A DNA stretch of 64,000 bases, taken from contig CM047817.1 in the NCBI GenBank assembly GCA_026214975.1, positions 61,846,407 to 61,910,406 of the forward strand, read 5' to 3'. The notes beneath the pieces are model-generated. The model searched no databases. It had not been told where the DNA came from and worked only from the letters and a program-made list of their open reading frames with translations. Below are positions 34,910 through 45,980 of the stretch, piece by piece (position 1 is the stretch's first letter; each line of letters opens with the position of its first letter). The position numbers and the translations under genes were made by a program. Source of the stretch: Gentiana macrophylla. Lineage: Eukaryota; Streptophyta; Magnoliopsida; Gentianales; Gentianaceae.

Positions 34910-35435
34910 TGTTATAAAACGGATGGAGATAACTTCAGATGCAAGAAACAGAAACAGAAGCAATCAAACATAAACAATCAAAGGAGAAAACAGAAACAAG
35001 AAGAACACAGATTTAACGTGAAAAACCCCTCAGTGGGAGAGGTAAAAAACCACGGGCAGAAAAGAGATATTTTATTATGCACTGAATTTTACAGATTTCA
35101 ACACACCCAGATAATGAGACAACAATTGTATTTATAGGCACAAATCCCTAAACCCTAGCCGCAAGGAATCTTTGTCTGATGCACCATAAATACCCCTACA
35201 CGTGTCCTCCTTTTAATGACACCAGTATAGTCATCACATATGTAATTAGCGGATGTGGGACCTGTTTGTATTCAAGTACTCGCAGACTATCACCCCGCCG
35301 ATAGTCACCTCGCCGACAAGCTCAGATGACTCCACCCTACCGATGCACGCAGGTGAATACACTTCTCACCGTCCATCACACACCGAGTCTTGATTGGTTC
35401 CACCCAGATGCAGAGTTTAAGTCACCTTACTGACA
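34910..35435 (-). repeat. 5' LTR (copia, 30.2-35.4 kb)
   Basis: 526 bp partner of 30150-30686. The first 300 bp are almost identical, but the segment 35215-35400 carries clustered small indels where the partner has CTG (see findings). Confidence 0.92.
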
Positions 35436-35756
35436 CAAAATGTGTTACATGCTATTATCTTCCAGAAAAAGTAGTAGAAACCAACGACAAAAAATCTTTA
35501 CCTATGAATCTTGACTCGTTTTTTCAAGCAAAGTGGATGAAATAAAGAATATGAGAGCATAAAAAGAAAATGGAAAACCTCATCGGTAAGACCTTCTCCG
35601 ATCTCCACCGCCAATCTCTGGCAAGTCAATCAATGGTATACTTGAAAGGACATGGATTGAATATTCAAAGAAATTAAAAGGAGAAAGGATTATTGTTGGA
35701 GAAATCAATAAAAGTGAAGCAGAAGAGAAACCCTGTTCAACAGTCAGGCTTAATCG
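35436..35756. other. unassigned spacer with possible gag leader
   Basis: Nothing definite is seen. The last 100 bp probably belong to the copia fragment that becomes readable at 35757 (REFKDALTKSSKGTRSM). Confidence 0.4.
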
Positions 35757-36207
35757 AGGATTCGGGAATTTAAAGATGCCCTCACAAAATCTAGCAAAGG
35801 AACGCGTTCTATGCTGGATTACCTTGCTCAAATGAAGAGTTACTCCGACAGGCTTGTTGTAGCAGGGTATCCGATTTCCAGCTCAGAGCTCATCCTGGCT
35901 ACTCTAGGAGGTCTACCCAGGGAATACGAGTCTGCATTCGTTAATATTACCTCTAGGGTTCAATATATGAGTTGGGAAGAGGTCCAGGCTCAGCTCACAA
36001 CCCATGAACGTCTTATTGCAAGGTTTAATCCTCCTGGTGCACTTGATTTAGGTCATCCTTCTACAAATATGGCTCAGACCAGAGGAAGAGGTTAGTATCA
36101 GTCCAATAGAGGTAGAGGTTCTGGATGTGGTCGTGGAGATCAAGAGGAAGAGAAGGTGGCAGAACTAGAAATAGCTCAAATAATGGAACTGTGCAGGAAG
36201 TTGCAAT
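35757..36207 (+). pseudogene. gag: copia gag fragment
   Basis: SMLDYLAQMKSYSDRLVVAGYPISSSELILATLGGLPREYESAFVNI is typical UBN2-type copia gag (particle coat protein). The Arg/Gly-rich tail (RGRG..YQSNRGRGSG) contains a stop (TAG at about 36094). The start of gag is missing. Confidence 0.88.
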
Positions 36208-37017
36208 ATGAGGCCAACCTGTCAAATTTGTGGTAAAACTGGTCACATAGCTTTAGGCTGCTGGCATAGGTTTGAGAAGGACTTTGTGTCTCAAAATCAA
36301 GGTCAAAACCAACAAAATTCTGGGCAAATGGCTGCATATTTAGCCTCCTCAGACATGACGTTAGATTCAGGATGGTATGCAGACAGTGGAGCTTCAAATC
36401 ATGTCACACCTGACCTTGGAAATCTATCCCTGAGGTCTGAGTATGAAGGTAATGATACTTTAGTTGTAGGAAATGGTCATCATCTGCATATTGCTCACAC
36501 AGGATCATCCACTCTTCATTCTAATCTACACTTATCTCACATCCTACATGTCCCACATATTCCAAAAAATATTTTGAGTGTATCACAATTGACTGCTGAT
36601 AATCATGTGTTAATTGAGTTTTCTGCCTCTAAATGTTTTATTAAGGATCAAGCATCAAAGAAGGTTCTTCTTGAAGGAACCCTGGAAAATGGCATGTACA
36701 AGATTCAACCAGTCAAATCCATTAGCCCTGCACCATCTTCTCTCAATTCCACACAGAGCTCCCTTCAATCCAGCAGTATGTCACCTTGTTTAGTAACTTC
36801 CAATAATCAAACTAGTCAAGCCGTTGTGTGGCATAGGAGGCTAGGTCACCCTTCTATGAAGGTGTTGAATCAAGTTTTTAACTCATGTAATGTTTCTGTT
36901 AATGCACAATTACCTTTCTGTGATGATTGTCAACGTGGAAAACTTCATGCTAATCCTTTACATGTCTCACACACAAAAACATCTCAGGTTCTTGAACTTG
37001 TGCACACTAATTTATGA
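36208..37017 (+). pseudogene. zinc knuckle, protease and GAG-pre-integrase (copia fragment)
   Basis: A clean 269-residue frame. It has a CCHC-type knuckle CQICGKTGHIALGC, protease active site DSGASNHVT at about residues 59-67, LHVPHIPKNILSVSQLTADN, and the integrase zinc-binding domain VVWHRRLGHPSMKVL..CDDCQRGKLH. It ends at TGA 37015-37017, where the family has the Trp of DLWGPSP, so this stop is a point change rather than a real terminus. Confidence 0.92.
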
Positions 37018-37563
37018 GGTCCATCTCCTGTCAGATCAGTCTCTGGTTACTTGTACTACATATTTTGTTGATGATTTTAGTAGATACACTTGAATATATC
37101 CTCTAAAAGCTAAATCTGATGTCTTTGATGCCTTTGTTGTTTTTAAAAAACTTGTGGAAAACCAGTTTAACACTAAAATCAAAACAGTTCACGTCTGATT
37201 GGGGTGGGGAGTATAGATCACTAGCAACCTTTCTAGATCAATGTGGTATTATGTTTAGGCATCTTTGTCCTCACATACACCCCCAAAATGGAAGATCTGA
37301 GAGAAATCATAGGCATATAGTAGAAACATGTCTTACCCTGCTATCTCAAGCATCCTTGCCCTACAAGTACTGGTGGGATAGTTTCCTTCAAGCCGTTAGC
37401 CTCATCAATGTCCTGCCTACATCTTTTATTGGAGATATCTCACCACATCAAGCACTGTTCCACAAAGCACCCAACTACACCCTAATCACAACCTTTGGTT
37501 GTAGATGTTTTCCATATCTCAGACCTTACCATACACACAAAGTTCAGTATCACACACAAAAGT
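37018..37563 (+). pseudogene. integrase core fragment (copia)
   Basis: After the premature stop the same domain continues: FVDDFSRYT, then a second TGA at 37091-37093 in place of the Trp of YTWIYP. A frameshift follows, then SDWGGEYRSLATFLDQCGI (second Asp), HIHPQNGRSERNHRHIVETCLTLL (Glu in SERNHR) and HQALFHKAPNYTLITTFGCRCFPYLRPY. Truncated at about 37563. Confidence 0.88.
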
Positions 37564-37688
37564 GCAATCACTAGTAATAAATAAATCAAATATAACAATA
37601 CCTTTGTCACTTTGTCACAAACTTTATCATATTTATCTTTTTTTTTTTGATAAATTATCATATTTATCTTGTTAACGGTAAACGAGAA

Positions 37689-37734
<46 letters not shown>

Positions 37735-37741
37735 GTATGGA

Positions 37742-38210
37742 ATAGGGGTGTAATCGAGCCGAGTCGAGTCGATACTTTCTAGGGCTCGAGCTCGACTCGA
37801 CTAAAAATGTTCAGGCTCGAAACTCGGCTCGAGCTCGATCGAACCTTGGAAAAGCAAGATCGAACTCGACTCGCTAAGTACTCGATATAGCTCAACTCGG
37901 CTCGTAAGCTCGATTATTTTCCTAGAATTCATTTAATTTTTAATGAAATATGGCAAGATCAAGCTCGACTCGTCTAATACTCGACTCGAATAATATTTTT
38001 TAATTACGAAAAATAATATTTAATAATAAATTTAATTAATTAAATAATTATTTAATCAAGCTCGATTAAGCTCGCGAGCTACTCGATTAATATTTTAAAA
38101 CTCGAGCTCGGCTCGGTTAATTATTCGAGTAGCTCGACTCAAGCTCGAACTCGGAAAAAACCGAATCGAGTCGATCTCTCTTACGAGTCGAGTACGAGTA
38201 GCTTACGAGT
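37742..38210. mobile_element. CTCGA-rich hAT-like insertion in the left arm
   Basis: Starts TAGGGGTGTAATCGAG, a start common in plant hAT elements. It is filled with subterminal GAGCTCG/CTCGACTCG motifs on both strands, and the matching right arm lacks it. A complementary 3' terminus (CACCCCTA) is not seen and no TSD is found, so the 3' end is probably lost. Confidence 0.45.
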
Positions 38211-39687
38211 AAAAATTAAAAATAAATATTGAAACGAATAAGAATGTTGAAACGAATATTGAAACATGAAATTAAAAATTAAAAATAAAAAATCTCAAAA
38301 AGAAAGGAACCTAAAAAATCAAAAAGAAAGGAATCATGTGTTGGCTGCAGGGTGTTAGGAGGTCACGTGGTATTCAAATCTTACATTGAGCATAAAGGTA
38401 ATTTGGGGCATTTGCTTTGTAGCGCCTCCCAAGCCATTTGCTTGAATACGGACGAAAAAGAAAGGGAAAACAAAGGAGGAAAAGAAGCAACTTTGCTCAA
38501 ATTAGATTATGAAGAGACATGACATCTTAAGCCTCAGTCTATACACACCTTTATCGGCGTCAAATTTCAATTCACAGATCACAGCTTTGTGCAGGAGCAC
38601 AGTAAACAAACCAAAAACTCAAAAAGTAAAGTACTATTTTATAGGTTGGCAGAACAAAAATTTAATAAAAAAATAAATTAAAAGCAAAATTTTGATTCAA
38701 GGTTGTCGAAAAAAATATAAATATAACAAAAGTATATTTGACTTTGTGCACTAGCTATGAGAATCTCAGCTATGTCATTTTCATCTCTTTAATAATCTCA
38801 CTGTCTAGATACACCAATATCGGGAAATACTTGTGTGGAGAGAGAATTTTGAGGTGAATTGATGGGTAAAATGATCAGTACCACACAGTTTAAATACAGA
38901 ATGAAATTTTATGGTTGTGATGTCTCCACACGGTGTCTCCAGACATGTGGAGACACCACAAAAGTATCTCCCAGCAATATCACACATATCAAGTGGTCAA
39001 TTCTATTGGACCATTTGATTACACGATGGACATAAGAGTGTGTCTACCTTGTTTGAGATCCACTTTATGTCGACAAGTAATTAATGTCAAATGAAAAAAA
39101 AATACGTGGAGTCTGTGGATTGTATATTTTAGAATGAAGTGACGGATAAAACGATGTAACCAACACAGTTTAAGTCAATGCATTCATCATTAAAGGTATT
39201 CATCTCAGTCATTTTTTATTTTTTATATTATATTGATGGTACAAGTGTAATCGATATGTTATCACCAATGACACAACATTTATCTGTATTGTTGATAATG
39301 ATTATAATTTCATATTGATTATGATGTAAACCAAATTATGTTGCAAATTCATCATTATCAACCGTTACAAGAGGATAATAACTTCATATATTTAGTATAT
39401 ATTAACTTACGTAATCAACATGTCTATGGTATACACATGTTAGGGAAGTTATTTGGTAGTGTATTAATTTACACCGATTTAACATGTAAATAAATTTGGA
39501 CCACATAGTTGAATTCAGTTTTGAAATAAAAGGTCTACATTATGTTACATGGGTGCACCCACCCAATAACTTCCCCACATGTTACTACACATTGACAAGA
39601 TATGTAAAAAAACTCAACTCCTCAGTTGAAATAAATAAACAATTGCATTAAAGATTGTACGATTAATAAAATCTTAACACATTTTTC

Positions 39688-39741
<54 letters not shown>

Positions 39742-39743
<2 letters not shown>

Positions 39744-40015
39744 ATAAGAGTCCTAAAAGACACAATATGGAAGATGTCAGGAAAAAAAAACTGTAAAAAG
39801 GATTTTCGTCAAAAAAGACATTTCACCAGTGAAAGTGAAAATCAAAGTGATTTGAAAGTGACTTATGTTGATTTTCAACACAAAACCAAACGTAATTCAA
39901 TTTCAAATTCAGTTTCATTTTCATAATCACTGATGAAATTTCCTTTTTGACGAAAATATTTTCTTATAGTCCTAAAATCCTGAAATCTTTCTAAATGTGT
40001 CCTAATTGATAATTA
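39742..40015. repeat. internal hairpin 1, MITE-like
   Basis: TCCTAAAAGACACAATATGG..TTTTCGTCAAAAAAGACATTTCAC is inverted at the other end (AAATTTCCTTTTTGACGAAAATA..TAGTCCTAAAA..TGTGTCCTAA). Arms are about 85 bp with (AT)n or TA-rich flanks. Equivalent copies lie at about 42405-42665 and 43957-44233. Confidence 0.7.
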
Positions 40016-40220
40016 ACTAATATATATATATTTCCAATAAAAAAACTTGCTTGAATAATTATGATCCAACCTTCTTTGCAATACTAGCCGGTAGTACTAG
40101 TATGTAGTGCTATATTGGAACATGCATTAATTAAAACCCGTGACTCATTGAGACATCAAATCACATATTTTCAAAATTAAAACCCCTGACTTTATTGTAT
40201 GATTGAGGTTGTAGTACCAC

Positions 40221-40370
40221 GAGTATTTCTTCCCTAACTACTCCATTTGCATTGTAGATCTACGTGGATAATCTGGACCCACATTATCAAATTAAATTCA
40301 AGCTATGTGGTCCAGATTTATCCACATGGGTCTACGGTGTAAATGAGTAACTAAGAAAGAATTTCTCGTA
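40221..40370. repeat. internal hairpin 2
   Basis: Arms of about 64 bp: AGTATTTCTTCCCTAACTACTCC.. against GAGTAACTAAGAAAGAATTTCT, with the central pair GTGGATAATCTGGACC / GGTCCAGATTTATCCAC. Copies are at about 41838-41986 and 43541-43690. Confidence 0.75.
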
Positions 40371-40595
40371 GAATGATTGGAGAAGAATGCTGTAATCTTA
40401 CACAATTTGGTGTTTTGGTGTAAAAAAAGCGGGAAACCCTGGAGATGCCATAAGCTAGGCTACTGAAGGAGAGGAATATAAACAAAGATAGATATCGGTC
40501 AAAGACTATTGGATAAAAGAAGGCCACATGAAAAATTGTCCCTTGAATAATTATAGAAAAGGAGCCTACACATAACTTAATGCAAACAAAGAGCT

Positions 40596-41604
40596 ACACA
40601 TTGGTAATAAATGGAGTTTGAAATATAAAAATGATATAGTATACACATAATTAATGGATAAAATTGTGTAGTGAATGTGTAATGCACATATTGTTTAGTG
40701 AATATATACTGTCCTTTAAAATATATAGAAACGCACACGAGAAGTTTTTGTGTGGTATATGCACATACACCGACTTACAGGTAAACAAATCTAGATCACA
40801 CAGTTTCAATTTCTTTAAAAATATAAGGTCTACAATAAGCTACATGTGTACACTCCATATATGACGGGTGCAATCAATAACTTCCCAACACGTTATTAGT
40901 CTTCCTCCCCTCGGAGTCTATTCATTCATTTAGACCCAACTTTAATTCACTAGTATTAAATTTTCAACAAGACACAGCATGGTCAAGTCAAGTCAAATGG
41001 ACTTTTATTATTTTGTGTGGCAATGAATAACTTCCCTTTTTCAGTAATAAAATTATGTGATTCAGATTAGACAACATATTTGTCTCTTCATATGGGAGAC
41101 TCTATCGTAAAATTTCCCTATTTAAAGTATACACCCGCGGTAGAAAAAATTACGTGGTGTATATGCACGTTATTGTACACCTATATTAACTTAAAAATAT
41201 TCATGTTTTTAAATGTAAATAGATTAAAATACAATAATTTTGAAAAATACGGTATGTTTTAAGGATATAATAAATGTATTCACACCGGTTTGATTCTCCT
41301 TTGAGGCGTCATGTTGAAAGAACTCTTGGCCAGGCCTTACCCCTGAGTAAGAGTCGGACTCTGCAGGCACGACCCGACCGAACTCCGGATTAGTCGGACC
41401 AGTGGGTTCCCAGATACCGAGGTTTTAAGTAAAAAGAATGTATCCACACCCTGCAAACACACCACATTAAAATTTCTCACCCGTGATTCCTCGTAAAAAA
41501 AAATACATATACACCCGTGAACAGGGGCGGCTCTAGAAAATTTACGACATGAGTCGGGAATCGAGAGCGACACACGGGTCGGGAATCGAGAGCGACACAT
41601 CCTA
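40596..41604. other. central unique region of the palindrome
   Basis: AT-rich DNA with no convincing ORF. It holds the SINE at 41287-41436 and, just before the right arm, a 27 bp direct duplication (GTCGGGAATCGAGAGCGACAC at about 41552 and 41579). Part of 40770-40890 is a diverged relative of the arm sequence (about 44380-44480, inverted). Confidence 0.65.
41287..41436 (+). mobile_element. SINE, 5'-truncated, with 14 bp TSD
   Basis: 150 bp flanked by AATGTATTCACACC (41273-41286) and AATGTATCCACACC (41437-41450), a 14 bp TSD with one mismatch. It opens with GGTTTGATTCTCC, close to the tRNA B-box GGTTCGANTCC, and ends with an A-rich tail (TTTTAAGTAAAAAG). The body includes CCGGATTAGTCGGACC. 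The A-box half is missing, so it is a truncated tRNA-derived SINE. Confidence 0.75.
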
Positions 41605-42111
41605 TGTGTAGCTTTCTGTTTGCATTAAGTTATGTGTAGACTTCTATTCTAAAATTATTCAAGGGAAAATATTTCATGTGACCTTCTTTTATCCAATAGT
41701 CTTTGACCGATATCTATCTTTGTTTATATTCCACTCCTTCAGTAGCCTAGCTTAGGGCATCTTCAGGGTTTCCCGCTTTTTTTACACCAAAACAAATTAA
41801 AATGATTTAAAATTACATCATTCTTCTCCAATCATTCTACGAGAAATTCTTTCTTAGTTACTCATTTACACCGTAGACCCAAGTGGATAAATCTAGACCA
41901 CACAGAATTTAATTTGAAACTGTGTGGTGCAGATTATCCACGTAGATCTACGACGCAAATGGAGTAGTTATGGAAGAAATACTCGTGGTACTACAACCTC
42001 AATCATACAATAAAGTTAGGGGTTTTAATTTTGAAAATATGTGATTTGATGTCTCAATGAGTCACGGGTTTTAATTAATGCATGTTCCAATATAGCACTA
42101 CATACTAGTAC

Positions 42112-42276
42112 CAGTGGCGGAGCCAGCAATTTTATACAGCGGGGTCCGTAAATATTTAACACAGTAAATACTTTTTTTCACGAGGTCCGGAATATTTTTC
42201 TATAGGTAAAATTAGAGTATTTCTATTTTTAACGGGGTCCGTGGACCCCCTTTACTAAAGGGTAGATCCGCCACTG
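42112..42276. mobile_element. hAT-type MITE, 165 bp, perfect 8 bp TSD
   Basis: Ends CAGTGGCGGAGCCAGC and AGATCCGCCACTG are terminal inverted repeats. The 8 bp ACTAGTAC flanks both sides (42104-42111 and 42277-42284). The sister copy at 43790-43830 has the unoccupied site. Eight-base TSD and CAGTG ends indicate hAT. Confidence 0.92.
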
Positions 42277-42344
42277 ACTAGTACTACCGGCTAGTATTGC
42301 AAAGAAGGTTGGGTCATAATTATTCAAGCCAGTTTTTTTATTTG

Positions 42345-42346
<2 letters not shown>

Positions 42347-42405
<59 letters not shown>
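42347..42405. repeat. (AT)n microsatellite
   Basis: About 57 bp of alternating AT beside internal hairpin 1 in the partial arm. Confidence 0.95.
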
Positions 42406-42407
<2 letters not shown>

Positions 42408-43317
42408 TTAATTGTCACTTAGGACACATTTAGGAAGATTTCAGGATTTTAGGACTATAAGAAATATTTTCGTCAAAAAGGACATTTCTTCAGTGAAAGT
42501 AAAATCTGGCCCGATTTGAAAGTAGTGCGCGTTTGGTTTTGTCTTTGAAAATCAACGTTAGTCACTTTCAAATTAACTATGACTTTCATTTTCACTGGTG
42601 AAATGTCTTTTTTGACGAATAACTTTTTTTTTGCCTGTCATCTTCCATATTGTGTCCTTTAGAATCATTATATATATATATTAGAGAAAATTGTGTTAAG
42701 ATTTCATTAATCTTACAATCTTTAATGCAATTGTATATTTATTTCAACTAAGCAGTTGAGTTTTTTTACATATCGTGCGTGCACCCATGTAACATAATGT
42801 AGACCTTGTATTTCTAAACTGAATTCAACTGTGTGGTCCAAATTTATTTACATTTTAAATCGGTGTAAATTAATATACTACCAAATAATTTCCCTAACAT
42901 GTGTATACCATAGACATGTTGGTTACGTAAGTTAATAAGTAATAAATATATGTAGTTATTATCCTCTTGTAACGGTTGATAATGATGACTTTGCAACATA
43001 ATTGAGTTTACATCATAATCAGTATGAAATTATAATCATTATCAACAATACAAATAAGTGTTGTGTCATTGGTGATAACATATCGATTACACTTGTACCA
43101 TTAATCTAATATAAAAAATAAAAAATGGCTGAGATGAATACCTTTAATGATGAATGCATTGATGTAAACTGTGTTGGTCACATCGTTTTATCCGTCACTT
43201 CATTCTAAAATATACAATCCACAGACTCCACATAATTATTTTTCATTTGACATCAATTACTTGTCGACATAAAGTGGATTTCAAACAAGGTAGACACACT
43301 CTTATGTCCATCGTGTA

Positions 43318-43873
43318 GCTCTCTGTTTGCGTTAAGTTATGTGTAGGCTCCTTTTGTATAATTATTCAATGGACAATTTTTCATGTGACCTTCTTTTATC
43401 CAATAGTCTTTGACCAATATCTATCTTTGTTTATATTCCCCTCATTCAGTAGCCTAACTTAGGGCATCTCCAGGATTTCTCGCTTTTTTATACACCAAAA
43501 TGGTGTAAAATTACATCATTCTTCTCCAATCATTCTACGAGAAATTCTTTCTTAGTTACTCATTTATACCGTAGACCCATGTGGATAAATCTGGACCACA
43601 CAGCTTGAATTTAATTTGAAACTGTGTGGTCCAGATTATCCACATAGATCTACGATGCAAATGGAGTAGTTAGGAAAGAAATACTTGTGGTACTACAACC
43701 TCAATCATACAATAAAGTTAGAGGTTTTAATTTTGAAAATATGTGATTTGTTGTCTCAATGAATCACGGGTTCTAATTAATGCATGTTCCAATATAGCAC
43801 TACATACTACTACTATCGGCTAGTATTGCAAAGAAGGTTGGGTCATAATTATTCAAGCCAGTTTTTTTATTTG

Positions 43874-43958
<85 letters not shown>

Positions 43959-45746
43959 TTAATTGTCAATTAGTACAAATTTAGAAAGATTTATGGATTT
44001 TAGTACTATAAGAAAATATTTTCGTCAAAAAAGACATTTCATCAGTGAAAGTGAAAGTGAAACTGAATTTGAAAGTTAATTACGTTTGGTTTTGTGCTGA
44101 AAATGAACGCAAGTCATTTTCAAATTCACTTTAACTTTCACTCTCACTAGTGAAATGTCTTTTTTGACGAAAATCTTTTTTGTAGTTTTTTTTGCCTGGC
44201 ATGTTCCACATTGTGTCCTTTAGGACCCTTATCCATATATATATATATATATATTATTTTAGGGAAAAATGTGTTAAGATTTTATTAATCTTACAATCTT
44301 TAATGCAATTGTTTATTTGTTTCAACTGAGCAGTTGAGTTTTTTACATATCTTGTCAATGTGTAGTAACATGTGGGGAAGTAATTGGGTGCGTGCATCCA
44401 TGTAACATAATCCATACGTTTTATTTCTAAACTGGATTCAACTGTGTGGTCCAAATTTATTTACATCTTAAAACGGTGTAAATTAATATATTACCAAATA
44501 ACTTCCCTAACATGTGTATACCATAGACATGTTTGTTATGTAAGTTAATATATAATAATTATGTGTAGTTATTATACTCTTGTAACGGTTGATAATGATG
44601 ACTTTGCAACATAATTGAGTTTACATCATAATCAATATGAAATTATAATCATTATCACCAATACAGATAAATGTTGTGTCATTGGTGATAACATATCGAT
44701 TTCACTTGTACCATTAATCTAATATAAAAAATAAAAAATGACTGAGATGAATACCTTTAATGATGAATGCATTGATTTAAACTGTGTTGGTCACATCGTT
44801 TTATCCGTCACTTCATTCTAAAATATACAATCCACAGACTCCATGTAATATTTTTTTTTCATTTGACACTAATTACTTGTCGACATAAAGTGGATCTCAA
44901 ACAAGGTAGACACGGTCTTATGTCCATCGTGTAATCAGATGGTCCAATAGAATTGACCACTTGAAATGTGTAATATTGGTCGGATCGAGATACTTTTGTG
45001 GTGTCTCCACACGTGTGGAGATACAAAGTGGAGACACCACAACCACAAAATTTCATTCTGTATTTAAACTGTGTGGTTCTGATCATTTCACCCGTCAATT
45101 CACCTCAAAATTCTCTCTCCACACAAGTATTTCCTGATATTGGTGTATCTAGACAGTGAGATTATTAAAGAGATGAAAATGACATAGCAAAGATTCTCAT
45201 AGCTAGTGCACAGAGTCCAATATACTATTGTTATATTATTATTTTTTTCGACAACCATGAAGCAAAAATTTGCTTTTAATTTCTTTCTTTATTAATTTTT
45301 GTTCTGTCAACCTATAAATAGTGCAACTTACTTTTTGACTTTTTGGTCTGTTTAATGTGCTCCGTCACAAAGCTGTGATCTGTGAATTGAAATCTGACGC
45401 CAATAAAGGTGTGTATAGACTGAGGCATATGATGTCATGTCTCTTCATCATCTAATCGGAGCAAAGTTGCTTCTTTTCCTCCTTTGTTTTCCCTTTCTGT
45501 TTCGTCCGTATTCAAACAAATGTCTTGGGAGGCGCTACAAACCAAATGCCCCAAATTACCCTTCTGATCAATGTACGATTTGAATACCATGTGACCTCCT
45601 GTCACCCCACAGCCCGCACATGATTTTGTTGCCTTTTCTATTTGAATGTTTAGGTTCCTTTCTCTTTGAGATTTTTCATTTTTATTTTTTTTATTTCACA
45701 TTTCAATATTCGTTTCAACATTCTTATTCCATACATATATATATAT

Positions 45747-45837
<91 letters not shown>

Positions 45838-45972
45838 CTATCTACTTCTCGCTTACTGTTAACAAGATAAATATGATAATTTACCCAAAAGAAGAAGATA
45901 ATTATGATAAAGTTTATGACAAAGTGAGAAAGGTTATGTCATATCTGATTTATTTATTAGAAGTGATTGCAG
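43318..45972 (-). repeat. right arm of the palindrome
   Basis: Reverse complement of the left arm from TGTAGCTCTCTG to AGTGATTGC. It contains hairpins 2 and 1, (AT)n tracts at 43877-43955 and 45739-45832, and a self-complementary TGTCTCCACACGTGTGGAGA at about 45003. Its end abuts the hAT element at 45981. Confidence 0.85.
45733..45834. repeat. (AT)n microsatellite with ATAC interruption
   Basis: About 100 bp alternating AT with ACATACATAC near the start; the same interruption occurs in the second copy at 57584-57670. Confidence 0.95.
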
Positions 45973-45980
45973 ACACAACT

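Larger units (their letters stand above)
30150..35435 (-). mobile_element. Ty1/copia element with both LTRs and near-TSD
   Basis: Both LTRs (30150-30686 and 34910-35435), a polypurine tract and a tRNA-Met primer site are present. Flanks CAAAT (30145-30149) and CAAAA (35436-35440) are a 5 bp TSD with one mismatch, so these are true ends. Order on the - strand is gag, protease, integrase, RT, RNase H. The closely related partial element at 54617-56938 shares the polypurine tract exactly. The LTRs are alike while pol is badly broken, which is unexpected if the frameshifts are all real. Confidence 0.92.
35757..37563 (+). mobile_element. Ty1/copia fragment, truncated in integrase
   Basis: Gag, protease, GAG-pre-integrase and the first two thirds of integrase on the + strand, probably of the Ale/Retrofit group from phrases such as YADSGASNHVTPDLGNLSL. 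It has no LTR, RT or RNase H. The reading frame ends abruptly at about 37563 inside the integrase C-terminal part (QYHTQKC), where the palindrome sequence begins. Confidence 0.88.
37561..40595 (+). repeat. left arm of the palindrome
   Basis: Begins inside the cut copia integrase and ends CTTAATGCAAACAAAGAGCTACACA. It holds a CTCGA-rich insertion (37742-38210) that the right arm lacks, and two (AT)n tracts (37688-37731 and 39692-39740). Open frames in it are short and not shared between copies. Confidence 0.8.
41605..43317 (-). repeat. partial right arm (first of a tandem pair)
   Basis: Same sequence as 43318-44935 but ending CATCGTGTA, where the next copy restarts with GCTCTCTGTTTGC; the join shares GTGTA. 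It carries the MITE 42112-42276, which the second copy does not. Confidence 0.8.
37561..45972. repeat. imperfect palindrome of about 8.4 kb
   Basis: The left arm (37561-40595) is the reverse complement of the right arm (43318-45972), with a second partial right arm (41605-43317) and about 1 kb of different DNA in the centre (40596-41604). Example pairs: TGTTAACGGTAAACGAGAAG at about 37672 against CTTCTCGCTTACTGTTAACA at about 45845; 39240-39330 against 44640-44710. No coding region is found. Each arm contains smaller hairpins. No certain TSD is seen at the outer ends. Confidence 0.85.
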
